Notes: a model not told the origin generated them from the sequence alone. A stretch of 64,000 nt of DNA from VRUE01 sp963742535 (GCA_963742535.1 CAVUMC010000002.1:434001-498000); one strand, 5' to 3'. Counted from the stretch's first letter, positions 48,009 to 56,396 are shown. Program-made: numbers and translations.

Positions 48009-50519
48009 GTGAGGGGGTCCCTATTCACCTTCGCAGCAGGTCGCCGCTCGAAGTGGGTCGTCTTCGTGCTCTGGTTCGCGGCGATCGCCATCGCCAGCGC
48101 AGCCAACCTGCCAGGCAAGTTCGAAGACGCCGAAAGCAACGAGGCGACCTCTTACCTGCCCGGTGATGCTGAATCGACCGCGGCCCTGAAGGCGACCGAG
48201 GCGCTACAGAAAGGCGAACTCGCCCCCGCGGTGATCGTCTTCCGGCGCGATTCCGGACTCACCCCGGCCGACCAAAAAACGATTGTCGAAACCGTCGACA
48301 AGATGGCGGCGAAACGCTTCCCCGGCCTGGTTGCGGACGGGGCCACCGCCGCCGCGGGCGGCAACCCCGAAGGGGCCACCCCGGTCCCGGTCACTGGATC
48401 GGAAAAGTTTTGTGGCAGCCCGACGATCGAGGTCGAAGGGCAGCCTGCCAATCACGAACCTTTCGTCGGTCCGGTCTGCTCTAAAGACGGCAAGGCGGCG
48501 ATTGTCACTGCCTACATCAAGGGCAATGGCGATGGTGAACGAATAGTTGACCCGGTCAAGTACTGGCGCGAAGTCCTCCCCGGCGAGGACGGTGGCCTGG
48601 AAGCCAAGGTCACCGGCGGCGCTGGTTTCTCTGCCGACGCAATCGAAGTCTTCGAAGGCATCAACGGGACTCTGCTGCTTGCCGCGCTAAGCCTGGTGAT
48701 CTTCCTACTGATCGTCATCTACCGCTCGCCGATGTTCTTCCTCATTCCGCTGGTCGCGGTCATCTTCGCCGAGACGCTTTCGCGCTCGCTCGGCTACGGG
48801 CTGACCGAGATGGGCGTGACCGTAAACGGCCAGTCGAGCTCGATCATGTCCGTGCTCGTGCTCGGCGCCGGCACCGACTACGCGCTGCTGCTCGTCTCGC
48901 GCTACCGCGAGGAGCTCCACCACACCGTCGACAAGCACGAGGCAATGCAAACCGCGCTGCGTTCCGCCGGTCCGGCGATCCTGGCTTCGGCGGCAACGGT
49001 GATCGCCGCGCTTTTCTGCCTGCTCATTGCCCGAGTCAACGGCACCGCCGGCCTCGGACCGATCGCCGCAATGGGCATCGCCTGCGCGGCCCTCTCAATG
49101 CTGACTCTGCTGCCAGCCCTGCTGACGATCTTCGGCCGCCGCGCCTTCTGGCCGTTCGTTCCTCACACGCCGGAGACCGCCCCGAGCGCGGAGATGGTCT
49201 CCGAACGAGCGCAGCAGAAGATCATCAACGGCTCGGGGGCCGGGGCCGGCGCCTTGGTGCGAGTCATCCTCGCCAGCCTGCTTGTGCTGGTGCTGCTGCC
49301 CCTTGTCCTGCTCAACTGGCTCCTGCGGGTCATCAGCTTTAAACGGGTCCCCTCGCTGATCGTGGGGCCGCTCGACAAGGCGGTGTTTACCCCTTATGAG
49401 ATCCGCCGACGCCGACTCGAGCACGCCGCCGACGCCACCCACGGCTTCTGGAAGCGAGTTGGCGACCGAATCGCGGCCTCGCCCAGCCGGATCATGGTGG
49501 GATCGATCGTCACTCTGCTGGTCCTGTGTGGAGGTCTTGCCTTCTTCTCGACCGACTTGACCAGCGAAGACACCTACCGCACCGAAGTCGAATCGGTCGA
49601 AGGCCAACACCTGCTCGACAAGAGCTTCCCCTCGGGTACGACCGGCGTCACCGACGTCATCGCCCGAGCGCAGGAGGAAGGAACTGCGCGGATCGCGCTG
49701 GAACACGTGAAGGGCGTCGAGTCGGTCACCGCAACGGTCGCGAAAGGCACGATGGAGCCCGGGGGACCAGAAATGGTTCTGATCCAAGCGACCCTCGGAC
49801 CCAACCCCTACTCAACCGAGGCCTTCGACCTGATCGAACCGATTCGGGACGAAGTCCATAACCTCGAACCGCAAGCATTGGTCGGCGGTCCGACAGCGGT
49901 CGAATTCGACGTTCGCGACGCGGCCGGCTGGGACTCGACCGTGATCCCGCCGCTGATCCTCCTCGTCGTCTTCTTGATTCTGGTCGCCCTGCTGCGCGCC
50001 GTCGCCGCGCCGCTGGTCCTGATCGGCACGGTCATCCTCAGCTACCTGGCCGCGCTCGGCGTGGGCTATTTCGCCTTCGAGTTCATCTTCGACTTCCCCG
50101 GCTCCGACCCCTCACTGCCGCTCTTCGCCTTTGTCTTCCTGGTCGCCCTCGGGGTCGACTACAACATCTTCCTGATCGCCCGGGCCCGCGAGGAGACGCT
50201 CAAACACGGCGCCCAGCAGGGCATCTTGCGCGCCCTCGCAGTCACCGGCGCCGTAATCACCAGCGCCGGCATCGTCCTCGCCGGCACCTTTTCGGTGCTC
50301 GCCATACTGCCGCTCACCTTCCTCACCGAGCTCGGCTTCGTCGTCGCCTTTGGCGTCTTGCTCGATACCTTCCTCGTCCGCAGCGTCCTCGTCCCCGCAA
50401 TCGCCCTCAAGATGGGCGACAAATTCTGGTGGCCCTCGGCCCTATCGCGCGGCGAGGCCGGCGGCGGCAGCGAGCCGCCTAGAGAACCGGCAGGAACTGC
50501 TCAATCTCAAACGGGGTGA
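48009..50519 (+). CDS. MMPL-family RND transporter
   Basis: 836 residues, longer than the first MMPL. WVVFVLWFAAIAIASAANLP is TM1; the first soluble domain follows; GAGTDYALLLVSRYREELHH and LVALGVDYNIFLIARAREET are the paired helices with Asp-Tyr motif. The inserted middle (about 390-490) has a cytosolic loop of hydrophobic and charged residues. The protein likely exports a lipid or drug. GTG start has an AATAAT hexamer six bases upstream. The 3' end overlaps the 3' end of glnA by 41 bases (tail to tail). Confidence 0.85.
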   Translation: MRGSLFTFAAGRRSKWVVFVLWFAAIAIASAANLPGKFEDAESNEATSYLPGDAESTAALKATEALQKGELAPAVIVFRRDSGLTPADQKTIVETVDKMAAKRFPGLVADGATAAAGGNPEGATPVPVTGSEKFCGSPTIEVEGQPANHEPFVGPVCSKDGKAAIVTAYIKGNGDGERIVDPVKYWREVLPGEDGGLEAKVTGGAGFSADAIEVFEGINGTLLLAALSLVIFLLIVIYRSPMFFLIPLVAVIFAETLSRSLGYGLTEMGVTVNGQSSSIMSVLVLGAGTDYALLLVSRYREELHHTVDKHEAMQTALRSAGPAILASAATVIAALFCLLIARVNGTAGLGPIAAMGIACAALSMLTLLPALLTIFGRRAFWPFVPHTPETAPSAEMVSERAQQKIINGSGAGAGALVRVILASLLVLVLLPLVLLNWLLRVISFKRVPSLIVGPLDKAVFTPYEIRRRRLEHAADATHGFWKRVGDRIAASPSRIMVGSIVTLLVLCGGLAFFSTDLTSEDTYRTEVESVEGQHLLDKSFPSGTTGVTDVIARAQEEGTARIALEHVKGVESVTATVAKGTMEPGGPEMVLIQATLGPNPYSTEAFDLIEPIRDEVHNLEPQALVGGPTAVEFDVRDAAGWDSTVIPPLILLVVFLILVALLRAVAAPLVLIGTVILSYLAALGVGYFAFEFIFDFPGSDPSLPLFAFVFLVALGVDYNIFLIARAREETLKHGAQQGILRALAVTGAVITSAGIVLAGTFSVLAILPLTFLTELGFVVAFGVLLDTFLVRSVLVPAIALKMGDKFWWPSALSRGEAGGGSEPPREPAGTAQSQTG

Positions 50520-51831
50520 CCTGGACGCGGTACTCGTCCCACTCCTGACGCTTGATCTCGACGAAGCGGCGGAAGGTGTGCTCGCCGAGCGTACGCAGAA
50601 CCAGCTCCGAATCCGCCGCCACCTCGATCGCCTCGCCCAGCGTCGCCGGCAGCTGCTCGATCCCCTGATGCGAAAGCTCCTCGGGCGAGAGGTGGTAGAG
50701 GTTCTGCTCCATCGGCTCGGGCAGCTCGTAACCCTTCTCGATCCCTTCCAGGCCCGCCTGCAGCATGCCGGCGAAGCAGAGGTAGGGATTGCAGGCGGGG
50801 TCGGGACAGCGCAGCTCAGCTCGGGTCGCGCCCTCCTTGCCGGGGTGGTAGAGCGGCACCCGGATCAGCGCCGAGCGATTGCGGCGTGACCAGGCGAGGT
50901 AGACCGGCGCCTCGTAGCCGGGGACGAGCCGCTTGTAGGAGTTGACCCACTGGGCAAAGAGCGGCGAGATCTCGCGCGCGTGCTTGAGCTGGCCGGCGAT
51001 GAAGGCCTTTGCGGTCGGCGAGAGGAAGAACTGGTCGTCGGGGTCGAAGAAGGCGTTCTTGCCGTCTTTGGTCAGCGACTGGTGCACGTGCATGCCGGAG
51101 CCGTTCTCGCCGAAGAGCGGCTTCGGCATGAAGGTGGCGTGCCAGCCGTACTTCATCGCGTACTCCTTGACCACGATGCGGTAGGTCATGCAGTCGTCGG
51201 CCATCGCCAGCGCGTCCTTGTAGCGCATGTCGACCTCGTGCTGGGAGGGGCCCACCTCGTGATGGGTGTACTCGACGTGAATACCCATCTTCTCCAGGGC
51301 GAGCACCGTGTCGCGGCGCACGTCGGAGCCGGCGTCGAGCGTGGTCAGGTCGAAGTAGCCGCCCTCGTCGAGGACTTCCGGCACTCCCCCCTCGGGCTTG
51401 GCCGAGCGGAAGTAGAAGAACTCGAGCTCGGGGCCGATGTTGAAGGCGTCGAAGCCCATGTCCTCGGCTCGTTTGAGCGCGCGTTTCATGATCCAGCGCG
51501 GGTCACCCTCGTAGGGTTCGCCACCCGGCACCTGGATGTCACAGAACATCCGCGCCACCGCGTTCTCGCCCTCTGGCCGCCATGGGATCAGGGCGAAGGT
51601 CGAGGGATCGGGCATCGCGATCATGTCGGACTCCTCGATCGGATTGAAGCCGGTGATCGAGGAGCCGTCGAAGCCCATGCCGCCCTCGAAGGCGTCCTCG
51701 AGCTCAGCGGCGTTGATCGAGAAGCTCTTCAGCTGACCCAGCACGTCGGTGAACCAGAGCCGGATGAAGCGAACGCCAGCTTCCTCGACGATCTGGGCGA
51801 CGTCGGCGGGGCTCTTCGGTTGATCTGCCAT
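50479..51831 (-). CDS. glnA: Glutamine synthetase type I
   Basis: 450 residues. GMGFDGSSITGF is the beta-grasp latch, NIGPELEFFYF the metal Glu motif, EVGPSQHEVDMRYKDAL and FMPKPLFGENGSGMHVHQSL the nucleotide/metal regions, and NRSALIRVPLYHPG the glutamate/ADP loop. It makes glutamine from glutamate, ammonia and ATP. Length is nearer the alpha than the beta subtype, but NLYHLSPEE has a Tyr at the position adenylylated in beta enzymes. ATG 51831 is chosen from AGGAGGC just upstream and the family start. Divergent from the CMD-like gene. Confidence 0.93.
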   Translation of the reverse strand: MADQPKSPADVAQIVEEAGVRFIRLWFTDVLGQLKSFSINAAELEDAFEGGMGFDGSSITGFNPIEESDMIAMPDPSTFALIPWRPEGENAVARMFCDIQVPGGEPYEGDPRWIMKRALKRAEDMGFDAFNIGPELEFFYFRSAKPEGGVPEVLDEGGYFDLTTLDAGSDVRRDTVLALEKMGIHVEYTHHEVGPSQHEVDMRYKDALAMADDCMTYRIVVKEYAMKYGWHATFMPKPLFGENGSGMHVHQSLTKDGKNAFFDPDDQFFLSPTAKAFIAGQLKHAREISPLFAQWVNSYKRLVPGYEAPVYLAWSRRNRSALIRVPLYHPGKEGATRAELRCPDPACNPYLCFAGMLQAGLEGIEKGYELPEPMEQNLYHLSPEELSHQGIEQLPATLGEAIEVAADSELVLRTLGEHTFRRFVEIKRQEWDEYRVQVTPFEIEQFLPVL

Positions 51832-51875
51832 TACCTCTGCCTCCTGGGATCGCGCTTGTCCGCTTCGAGCGCGCA

Positions 51876-51903
51876 ACGATAGGCGAAGCAGCGCGGCAGT
51901 GAA
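51876..51903 (-). promoter_or_regulatory. glnA promoter: TTCACT - 16 bp - TATCGT
   Basis: Minus-strand TTCACT (51898-51903) and TATCGT (51876-51881), spacing 16; predicted transcript start near 51,868, 37 bases before the ATG. Confidence 0.5.
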
Positions 51904-52004
51904 CCGCAGGGGTTCGAACAGCCGTATTAGGGGGTAAAGAAACCTCGACCGCCCATATGGGGTTAGGACCGACCTTAAGGAATTGCGAAGAGGCCGTGAG
52001 CAGC

Positions 52005-52033
52005 TTGCAGGGCAGACGAAAAGCAGGTATAAC
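52005..52033 (+). promoter_or_regulatory. Promoter of the CMD-like gene: TTGCAG - 17 bp - TATAAC
   Basis: TTGCAG (52005-52010) and TATAAC (52028-52033) with the ideal 17-base spacer. The leader of about 84 bases contains three GTAAAG/TTAAAG-type repeats. Confidence 0.7.
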
Positions 52034-52047
52034 TTACGAGACGTAAG
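52033..52047. promoter_or_regulatory. Palindrome CTTACG-AGA-CGTAAG at the transcript start
   Basis: Perfect inverted repeat with six-base arms and three-base spacer, overlapping the end of TATAAC and the predicted transcription start. The position fits a repressor operator. Confidence 0.55.
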
Positions 52048-52123
52048 TAGCTGGCTGAAAGTAAAGTAAAGGCCACTTAAAGGCTCTGTAAAGCGGAATC
52101 CCCCGAATCGGAGCCGGAGGCGG

Positions 52124-52696
52124 ATGCAAGTGACAGTTAAAACAGATGTCAGCAGGTTCCAGATCCACGATGAGTTGACGGCCCCTGACGAAAGCGCCCC
52201 CCTGATCAAAACGATCCAGGCCACGGGTGGCGCGGTTACCAAGTTCGTAGGTGTGCTCGCCGGCTCACCGGCCGTGCTGCGTGCTTACACGCGGATGCGC
52301 TCAGAGCTTCGCGGCGGTGTCCTGCCACGGGCCACCCGCGAGCGGATCGCCCTGGCGGTCGCCGAGTACCGCGACGACACCTACAGCATCGCTCAGCACG
52401 CGAAGTCGGCGCGCAGCGCCGGCCTTGGCCTCGATGAGGTCTCGCGAGCGAGGAGCTTCACCTCCAACGACCCCAAAGAGGCGGCGCTGCTCGAATACCT
52501 GCACGCGGCCCTCGAGTCCAACAGCCACCCCCCGCTCCACCTCCACGAGGAGGCGCGAGAGATCGGCTGGAGCGACGAGGAGCTGCTGGAGGCAGTTGCG
52601 CACCTGGCGCTGAATGAGTTCCAGAGTCTGATCGCGGGGGCTGCTGAGCTGCCCAAAGATCAGAGCGGACCGCGGGTTCTTCCTTCGGTTGCGTAG
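52124..52696 (+). CDS. Carboxymuconolactone-decarboxylase-like (AhpD-fold) protein without active-site cysteines
   Basis: 190 residues. The AhpD-like core is AYTRMRSELRGGVLPRATRE, RIALAVAEYRDDTYSIAQHA, KSARSAGLGLDEV and AHLALNEFQSLIAGAAELP. In active AhpD/CMD enzymes the region reads ExxxxxCxYCxxAH; here it is TYSIAQHA, so both Cys are replaced and only the His remains. No Cys is present in the protein at all. A peroxidase role is therefore unlikely; a decarboxylase-like or binding role is open. Upstream region shows a strong promoter and operator. A long palindrome follows the stop. Confidence 0.75.
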   Translation: MQVTVKTDVSRFQIHDELTAPDESAPLIKTIQATGGAVTKFVGVLAGSPAVLRAYTRMRSELRGGVLPRATRERIALAVAEYRDDTYSIAQHAKSARSAGLGLDEVSRARSFTSNDPKEAALLEYLHAALESNSHPPLHLHEEAREIGWSDEELLEAVAHLALNEFQSLIAGAAELPKDQSGPRVLPSVA

Positions 52697-52698
52697 TA

Positions 52699-52808
52699 GG
52701 GGTTCGACCACCCCTCCCGGCTCAACTTTTTCGGTGTTGAGTTACTAGCTGGCGCCGCGAGGTGCTGGCCGAAAAAGTACAAGCCGCCGGGAGGGGCACT
52801 CGAACCCC
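52699..52808. repeat. Nested palindrome after the CMD-like gene
   Basis: Outer arms 52699-52721 (GGGGTTCGACCACCCCTCCC to GGC) and 52786-52808 match in 20 of 23 positions. Inner arms ACTTTTTCGG (52725-52734) and CCGAAAAAGT (52769-52778) are perfect. It begins two bases after the stop codon. Shares GTGCCCCTCCCG with the palindrome at 40.1 kb. Confidence 0.8.
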
Positions 52809-52875
52809 TCCCCGGGACCCAAGGAAAGACCCGAAGCCCTGACGGCGGGCTCCGAGCCCCCTTTACAAGAGCTTG

Positions 52876-53562
52876 TTAGTCCTCGACTACCGTGGCGGTG
52901 TAGAGCAAGCGGGCTGTGGAGTAGCGGCAGCCGTATTCGACCCGGGTGCCGACCTTGTCTTGCGGTTCGCCTTGGCGGACGTCGTTGGAGTCGACGCATT
53001 TCCCGGCTTCACGACTGGCTCGCCAAGAGTTTTCGGACGGCAGGCCCTGGGCGAAGGCCGGAGCCCAGGTGGGCACCGTGACGCCGATGATGTCGCCGGC
53101 TTTGACGCGCAAAGAGGCGCCGAATTTGACCGTCTGACCAAGGTAAGGACTGAGCACGTGGATGGACCCCTGGGCGCGCAGGGCGTAACGGGGCGGGTTG
53201 GTGCCGGCGACGCGGCGCAGAATCGCCAGCCTCGCCTCCGGGGGCGTCCCGAAGAAGCCGTTGAAGAAGGAGCGCTGGCTGCTGGTCGGCTGCGAGAGGG
53301 TCAAGGTCCATGACTTGACCTTGCCGTCGCGGTGCACCCGGAAGGGCAGTGAGCCCTGGCTGGTGCCGACCTGGAAGCCGGTGACATTACCGATCGCCTG
53401 ACAGGGCGACTCCGGGCAGGAGGGATCGGGCATGGTCGCGGTCTCACCGAGAACGACGGTCGTCTGCTGGGTTTCTTCGGGGGCAGCGCCGGCAGTACCG
53501 GCAAAAGCCATTAGAAGGACAAGTAGCCCACCAAAGACAACCGCCTGCAAAGACCTCGACAT
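52876..53562 (-). CDS. Secreted protein of unknown function
   Basis: 228 residues. Signal peptide AVVFGGLLVLLMAFAGTAGA, cleaved near AAP. Mature part: MPDPSCPESPCQAIGNVTGF, FRVHRDGKVKSWTLTLSQPT, SFFNGFFGTPPEARLAILRR and VLSPYLGQTVKFGASLRVKA, then GTRVEYGCRYSTARLLYTAT. Cys pairs suggest disulphides. The pattern is a beta sandwich, seen in several secreted proteins of related bacteria by my recollection; no function known. The start (ATG at 53562) leaves a normal 5' region; alone in its transcript. Confidence 0.65.
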   Translation of the reverse strand: MSRSLQAVVFGGLLVLLMAFAGTAGAAPEETQQTTVVLGETATMPDPSCPESPCQAIGNVTGFQVGTSQGSLPFRVHRDGKVKSWTLTLSQPTSSQRSFFNGFFGTPPEARLAILRRVAGTNPPRYALRAQGSIHVLSPYLGQTVKFGASLRVKAGDIIGVTVPTWAPAFAQGLPSENSWRASREAGKCVDSNDVRQGEPQDKVGTRVEYGCRYSTARLLYTATVVED

Positions 53563-53633
53563 TCGTTCGCGCTCCTCTTGTTGGAAACCTGCCCGTTCCG
53601 GGCCAGATTTACCAACAAACCGCGAAATCCTGC

Positions 53634-54167
53634 TTAGTCGTGGTGTTCGGCGGAACTGAGTGCGACCGCGTAGCGAACCTGGCCCACCCCTTCGAAGTCG
53701 AGGGCGAGGCGAGCGCCATTCGTGAGGTCGAAGTCGTTGCCCGGCGTATAGGGGCCACGATCGATCACCCTGGTCACCAACGAATGCCCGTGATAGGAGA
53801 GCTTGATCGTTGTTCCGCAGGGCAAAGTGCGGTGAGCAACGCCGACTGTCCCCGGTCGCAGCGTCTGCCCGCAGGCAGTGCCGTTGCCATAGAGCCCCGG
53901 GCCGTACCAGGTGGCTCCGGCCGTGCGCATCGGGCTGCTGAAGACGAAGTCCGCGCCGCCGGTGCCGTTCGCGGTCGGGCCAGTTGATTCAGGGGGCGTT
54001 ACTCCGGCACCGCCCGTTTGGGCCTCGGCGGCAAGCGGAGCCAGAGCCAGGGAGAGAATCGCGGTTGCCAGGGAGATTCGGCGCAGGCGCTGCCCGGTCT
54101 TGCGGGCGCGCGCGGCGTGCCCTCGTGAATGATCTTTCCGCCCATGGCGGTTTCGGTCTGCCTTCAT
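53634..54167 (-). CDS. RlpA-like double-psi beta-barrel protein (secreted)
   Basis: 177 residues. A basic N-terminus (RHGRKDHSRGHAARARKTGQ) precedes a signal segment ISLATAILSLALAPLAAEAQ. After a flexible linker, the RlpA domain: AGATWYGPGLYGNGTACGQT, VGVAHRTLPCGTTIKLSYHG, then VTRVIDRGPYTPGNDFDLTN. HRTLPCGT and VxDRGPY are the family hallmarks. RlpA-type proteins bind or cleave peptidoglycan glycan strands. A cyclic di-AMP riboswitch sits directly upstream, as is known for actinobacterial wall hydrolases. Confidence 0.87.
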   Translation of the reverse strand: MKADRNRHGRKDHSRGHAARARKTGQRLRRISLATAILSLALAPLAAEAQTGGAGVTPPESTGPTANGTGGADFVFSSPMRTAGATWYGPGLYGNGTACGQTLRPGTVGVAHRTLPCGTTIKLSYHGHSLVTRVIDRGPYTPGNDFDLTNGARLALDFEGVGQVRYAVALSSAEHHD

Positions 54168-54175
54168 AGCTCTTT

Positions 54176-54303
54176 ACGACGCTTACGGGGTTAGCTGACG
54201 GGCTCGCGCTGAAAGAGCTGCGCTACGCGGCAGATGCCGGCGATTCGCCCCAACTTTTGGGTCCCCCGCTCTTCGCGATATGTAGGCGAAGATTCAGCGG
54301 AAG
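54176..54303 (-). ncRNA. Cyclic di-AMP riboswitch (ydaO-yuaA class)
   Basis: Read on the minus strand, the leader has GCTGAATCTTCGCC, then GAGCGGGGGACCCAAAAG, then CCCGTCAGCTAACCCCGTAA and GCGTCG. These are the core elements of the ydaO motif, including the GGGGGACCCAA and CCCGTCAGCTAACC blocks. It ends about nine bases before the ATG of the RlpA gene, with an AAAGAG ribosome site between. High cyclic di-AMP would normally lower expression. Confidence 0.9.
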
Positions 54304-54350
54304 TTGGCAGCAGATTAGCAAACGCTAAGACGGAACTAGTCAAGCGCTTG

Positions 54351-54378
54351 AAAAAGGCCCCCTCGCGGGGGCCTTTTC
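54351..54378 (-). terminator. Rho-independent terminator of rnpB
   Basis: Minus strand: AAAAGGCCCCCGCGAGGGGGCC followed by five T. Directly after the RNase P RNA 3' end. Confidence 0.85.
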
Positions 54379-54380
54379 GT

Positions 54381-54746
54381 AGCGGGCCTGTAAGCCGGAT
54401 CCTGTCGTGAGCGACCATCTGTCTCACCGGAGCTGAGCTCCGAGGGCCGCCGAAGCGGCCTGCGGCCTACCTGGACCTCGCCGGGCAGGGTCGACGGTCC
54501 TGCTTGGCCTTGCACCGGGCGGGGTTTGCCTGGCCGCCGCGTCACCGCGACGCCGGTGCGCTCTTACCGCACCATTTCACCTTTGCCTGTACGCGACTCA
54601 CGTGTGGCCGCGCCATCGGCTGTGTATTTCTGTGGCACTGTCCCGCGGGTTTCCCCGGGTGGGCGTTACCCACCGCCTTGCCCTGTGGTGTCCGGACTTT
54701 CCTCGAGGGGTTTTCTCTCCCCCCGCAGTCGCTCGGCCCGCTTTGC
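54381..54746 (-). ncRNA. rnpB: RNase P RNA (bacterial type A)
   Basis: On the minus strand, GCGGGCC near the 5' end pairs with GGCCCGC at the 3' end (P1). Conserved blocks are GAGGAAAGTCCGGAC near the 5' end, ACAGAAA and GGTAAGAGCGCACCG in the middle, and AGACAGATGGTCG with CAGGATCCGGCTTACAG at the 3' end. It is the catalytic RNA that matures tRNA 5' ends. Ends are estimated from P1. A terminator follows. Confidence 0.93.
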
Positions 54747-54788
54747 GATGGTAGCGCGGCTCGGCGGGGTCGAGACAAATGCATCGAA

Positions 54789-54794
54789 TATCCT
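54789..54794 (+). promoter_or_regulatory. Candidate -10 (TATCCT) for the SDR gene
   Basis: TATCCT nine bases before the ATG at 54804. The reading frame stays open much further upstream through rnpB, which is not coding; the -10 supports the short start. Confidence 0.45.
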
Positions 54795-54803
54795 GCAGCG
54801 GCG

Positions 54804-55631
54804 ATGCCAACGGCAGTCGTCACTGGAGCAGGCGGCGGCCTCGGCCGCGCGCTTGCACTCGAGCTGGCCAACCGCGGCTACCTGGTCCACGCCACCGACG
54901 TCGACCCCGCCGCCGCGGCGCGCACTGCGGTGGAGATCGGCGCCGGCGCCCGATCCTCCGGTCTCGATGTGCGCGATGGCAGCGCCTGCAGCGCGCTCGC
55001 CAATGAGGTAGCGCGAGGCGGCGGCCTCGACCTCTGGGTCAACAACGCCGGCGTCCTCGTCACCGGTGTCTCCTGGAAGCAGGACGAGGCCACCCGCCGC
55101 GCAATGATCGAGATCAACGCGTTGGGGACGATGAACGGCACCATCGCCGCGCTCGAGCCGATGCGAGTCGCGGGTCGCGGCCACGTGATCAACATCGTCT
55201 CCCTCGCCGGCATCGTCGCCGCGCCCGGCGAGGTCAACTACTCGGCGAGCAAGCATGCGGCCATGGCCTTCACCCTGGGCACACTCTTCGACCTGCGCCG
55301 CTCCGGCATCGAGGGAATCGAGCTATCGGCAGTCTGCCCCGATGGCATCTGGACACCGATGCTCGAAGACAAGCTCGACGATCCCGACGCCGCCGGCTCC
55401 TTCTCCGGCCACCTCCTCACAGCAGACCAGGTGGCACACGAGGTCGGCAAGCTGACAGAGCACCCCCGCCCCGTCCTGATCCTGCCCCGCTGGCGCGGAC
55501 CCCTACTGCGCCTCTTCGACCTCTCCCCTCGCCTTGCCCTACGCCTATTGCCCTGGGTGATGCGCGACGCTCAACGCAAACAGCGCCGCTACAAGAAGCT
55601 GATCCAGGCCGGCAAATGGCCGCCGAGGTGA
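54804..55631 (+). CDS. Short-chain dehydrogenase/reductase
   Basis: 275 residues. TAVVTGAGGGLGRALALELA has the TGxxxGxG cofactor loop, LDLWVNNAGVLVTG the NAG motif, and NIVSLAGIVAAPGEVNYSAS with Ser and YxxxK (Tyr-Ser-Ala-Ser-Lys) the catalytic set. VHATDVDPAAAA ends beta-2 with an Asp, indicating preference for NAD(H). Substrate not known. The C-terminal tail is basic (DAQRKQRRYKKLIQAGKWPP). Divergent from rnpB. Confidence 0.87.
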   Translation: MPTAVVTGAGGGLGRALALELANRGYLVHATDVDPAAAARTAVEIGAGARSSGLDVRDGSACSALANEVARGGGLDLWVNNAGVLVTGVSWKQDEATRRAMIEINALGTMNGTIAALEPMRVAGRGHVINIVSLAGIVAAPGEVNYSASKHAAMAFTLGTLFDLRRSGIEGIELSAVCPDGIWTPMLEDKLDDPDAAGSFSGHLLTADQVAHEVGKLTEHPRPVLILPRWRGPLLRLFDLSPRLALRLLPWVMRDAQRKQRRYKKLIQAGKWPPR

Positions 55632-55653
55632 ACGCGGCTGACGCCGCTCAGAC

Positions 55654-56265
55654 TTAGATCTTTCTGAAGACGCCGACTACCTTGCCGAGGACGGTTGCTT
55701 CCGTCGTTCGGATCGGCTCCATCGTCTCGTTCTCGGGCTGCAGGCGGATGTGGTCGTCCTCGCGGAAGTAGCGCTTGACCGTCGCCTCGTCTCCAATCAG
55801 GGCGACGACGATCTCGCCGTTAGCGGCATCGTCAGCCGGACGCACGACGACGTAATCGCCCTCGAAGATGCCGGCTTCGATCATGCTTTCGCCCCGCACG
55901 TTGAGGATGTAGTCGCCGTCCTCGCCGCCGATGACGTCGGGCACTTCAATGTATTCCTCGACGTTCTCTTCGGCCACGATCGGCTCGCCGGCCGCAACCT
56001 GGCCGACCAAGGGAAGGCCATTGGAAGGAATGATCGTCTTCTTCGCCTTATCGAAGAGCAGCTCGATCGCCCGCGGCTTCGCGGGATCCCGTTTAAGCAA
56101 CCCGATTTTCTCCAGGTTGGCGAGGTGCGCGTGCACGGTCGAGGATGAATGCAGGCCAACCGCTTTGCCGATCTCCCGCACCGTCGGCGGGTAGCCGGTC
56201 TTCGCCGCATAGCGACGAATGAAGTCGAAGATCTCCTTCTGCCTTTTGGTCAGATCCAGCTCCAC
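55654..56265 (-). CDS. lexA: SOS repressor LexA
   Basis: 203 residues. The N-terminal winged helix (KRQKEIFDFIRRYAAKTGYP, PTVREIGKAVGLHSSSTVHA) is followed by the cleavage site region QVAAGEPI (Ala-Gly) and the S24 peptidase, with Ser in RGESMIEAGIFEGDYVVVRP and Lys in GDEATVKRYF. It represses DNA-damage genes and cleaves itself when RecA is activated. GTG 56265 has a GGAGGGGAG ribosome site. A perfect SOS box lies in its own promoter. Confidence 0.95.
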   Translation of the reverse strand: MELDLTKRQKEIFDFIRRYAAKTGYPPTVREIGKAVGLHSSSTVHAHLANLEKIGLLKRDPAKPRAIELLFDKAKKTIIPSNGLPLVGQVAAGEPIVAEENVEEYIEVPDVIGGEDGDYILNVRGESMIEAGIFEGDYVVVRPADDAANGEIVVALIGDEATVKRYFREDDHIRLQPENETMEPIRTTEATVLGKVVGVFRKI

Positions 56266-56293
56266 GCCCCACTCCCCTCCACATCACGCCGGG

Positions 56294-56322
56294 TTTCTAT
56301 TCGTTCGAACACTTGTTCGCAA
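56294..56322 (-). promoter_or_regulatory. lexA promoter: TTGCGA - 17 bp - TAGAAA
   Basis: Minus-strand -35 TTGCGA (56317-56322) and -10 TAGAAA (56294-56299), spacer 17; the SOS box lies across the spacer. Confidence 0.65.
56306..56319. promoter_or_regulatory. SOS box (LexA operator)
   Basis: CGAACACTTGTTCG matches the Gram-positive/actinobacterial consensus CGAAC-N4-GTTCG and lies between the -35 and -10 of lexA, giving self-repression. Confidence 0.9.
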
Positions 56323-56396
56323 CCATACCGCCAGACCCGGACAACCGCAACCAAAAGCCCCGGAATCGCCAAACATCTAGAATCGTCGCCCCTCAA

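Noticed and set aside
52845..52857. GGGCTC-C-GAGCCC hairpin as terminator of the secreted-protein gene
   Set aside because: The loop is a single base and no T run follows, so the support is too weak to list.
54504..54803. Upstream extension of the SDR coding region through rnpB
   Set aside because: This is the RNase P RNA region; the SDR fold begins at the ATG at 54804.
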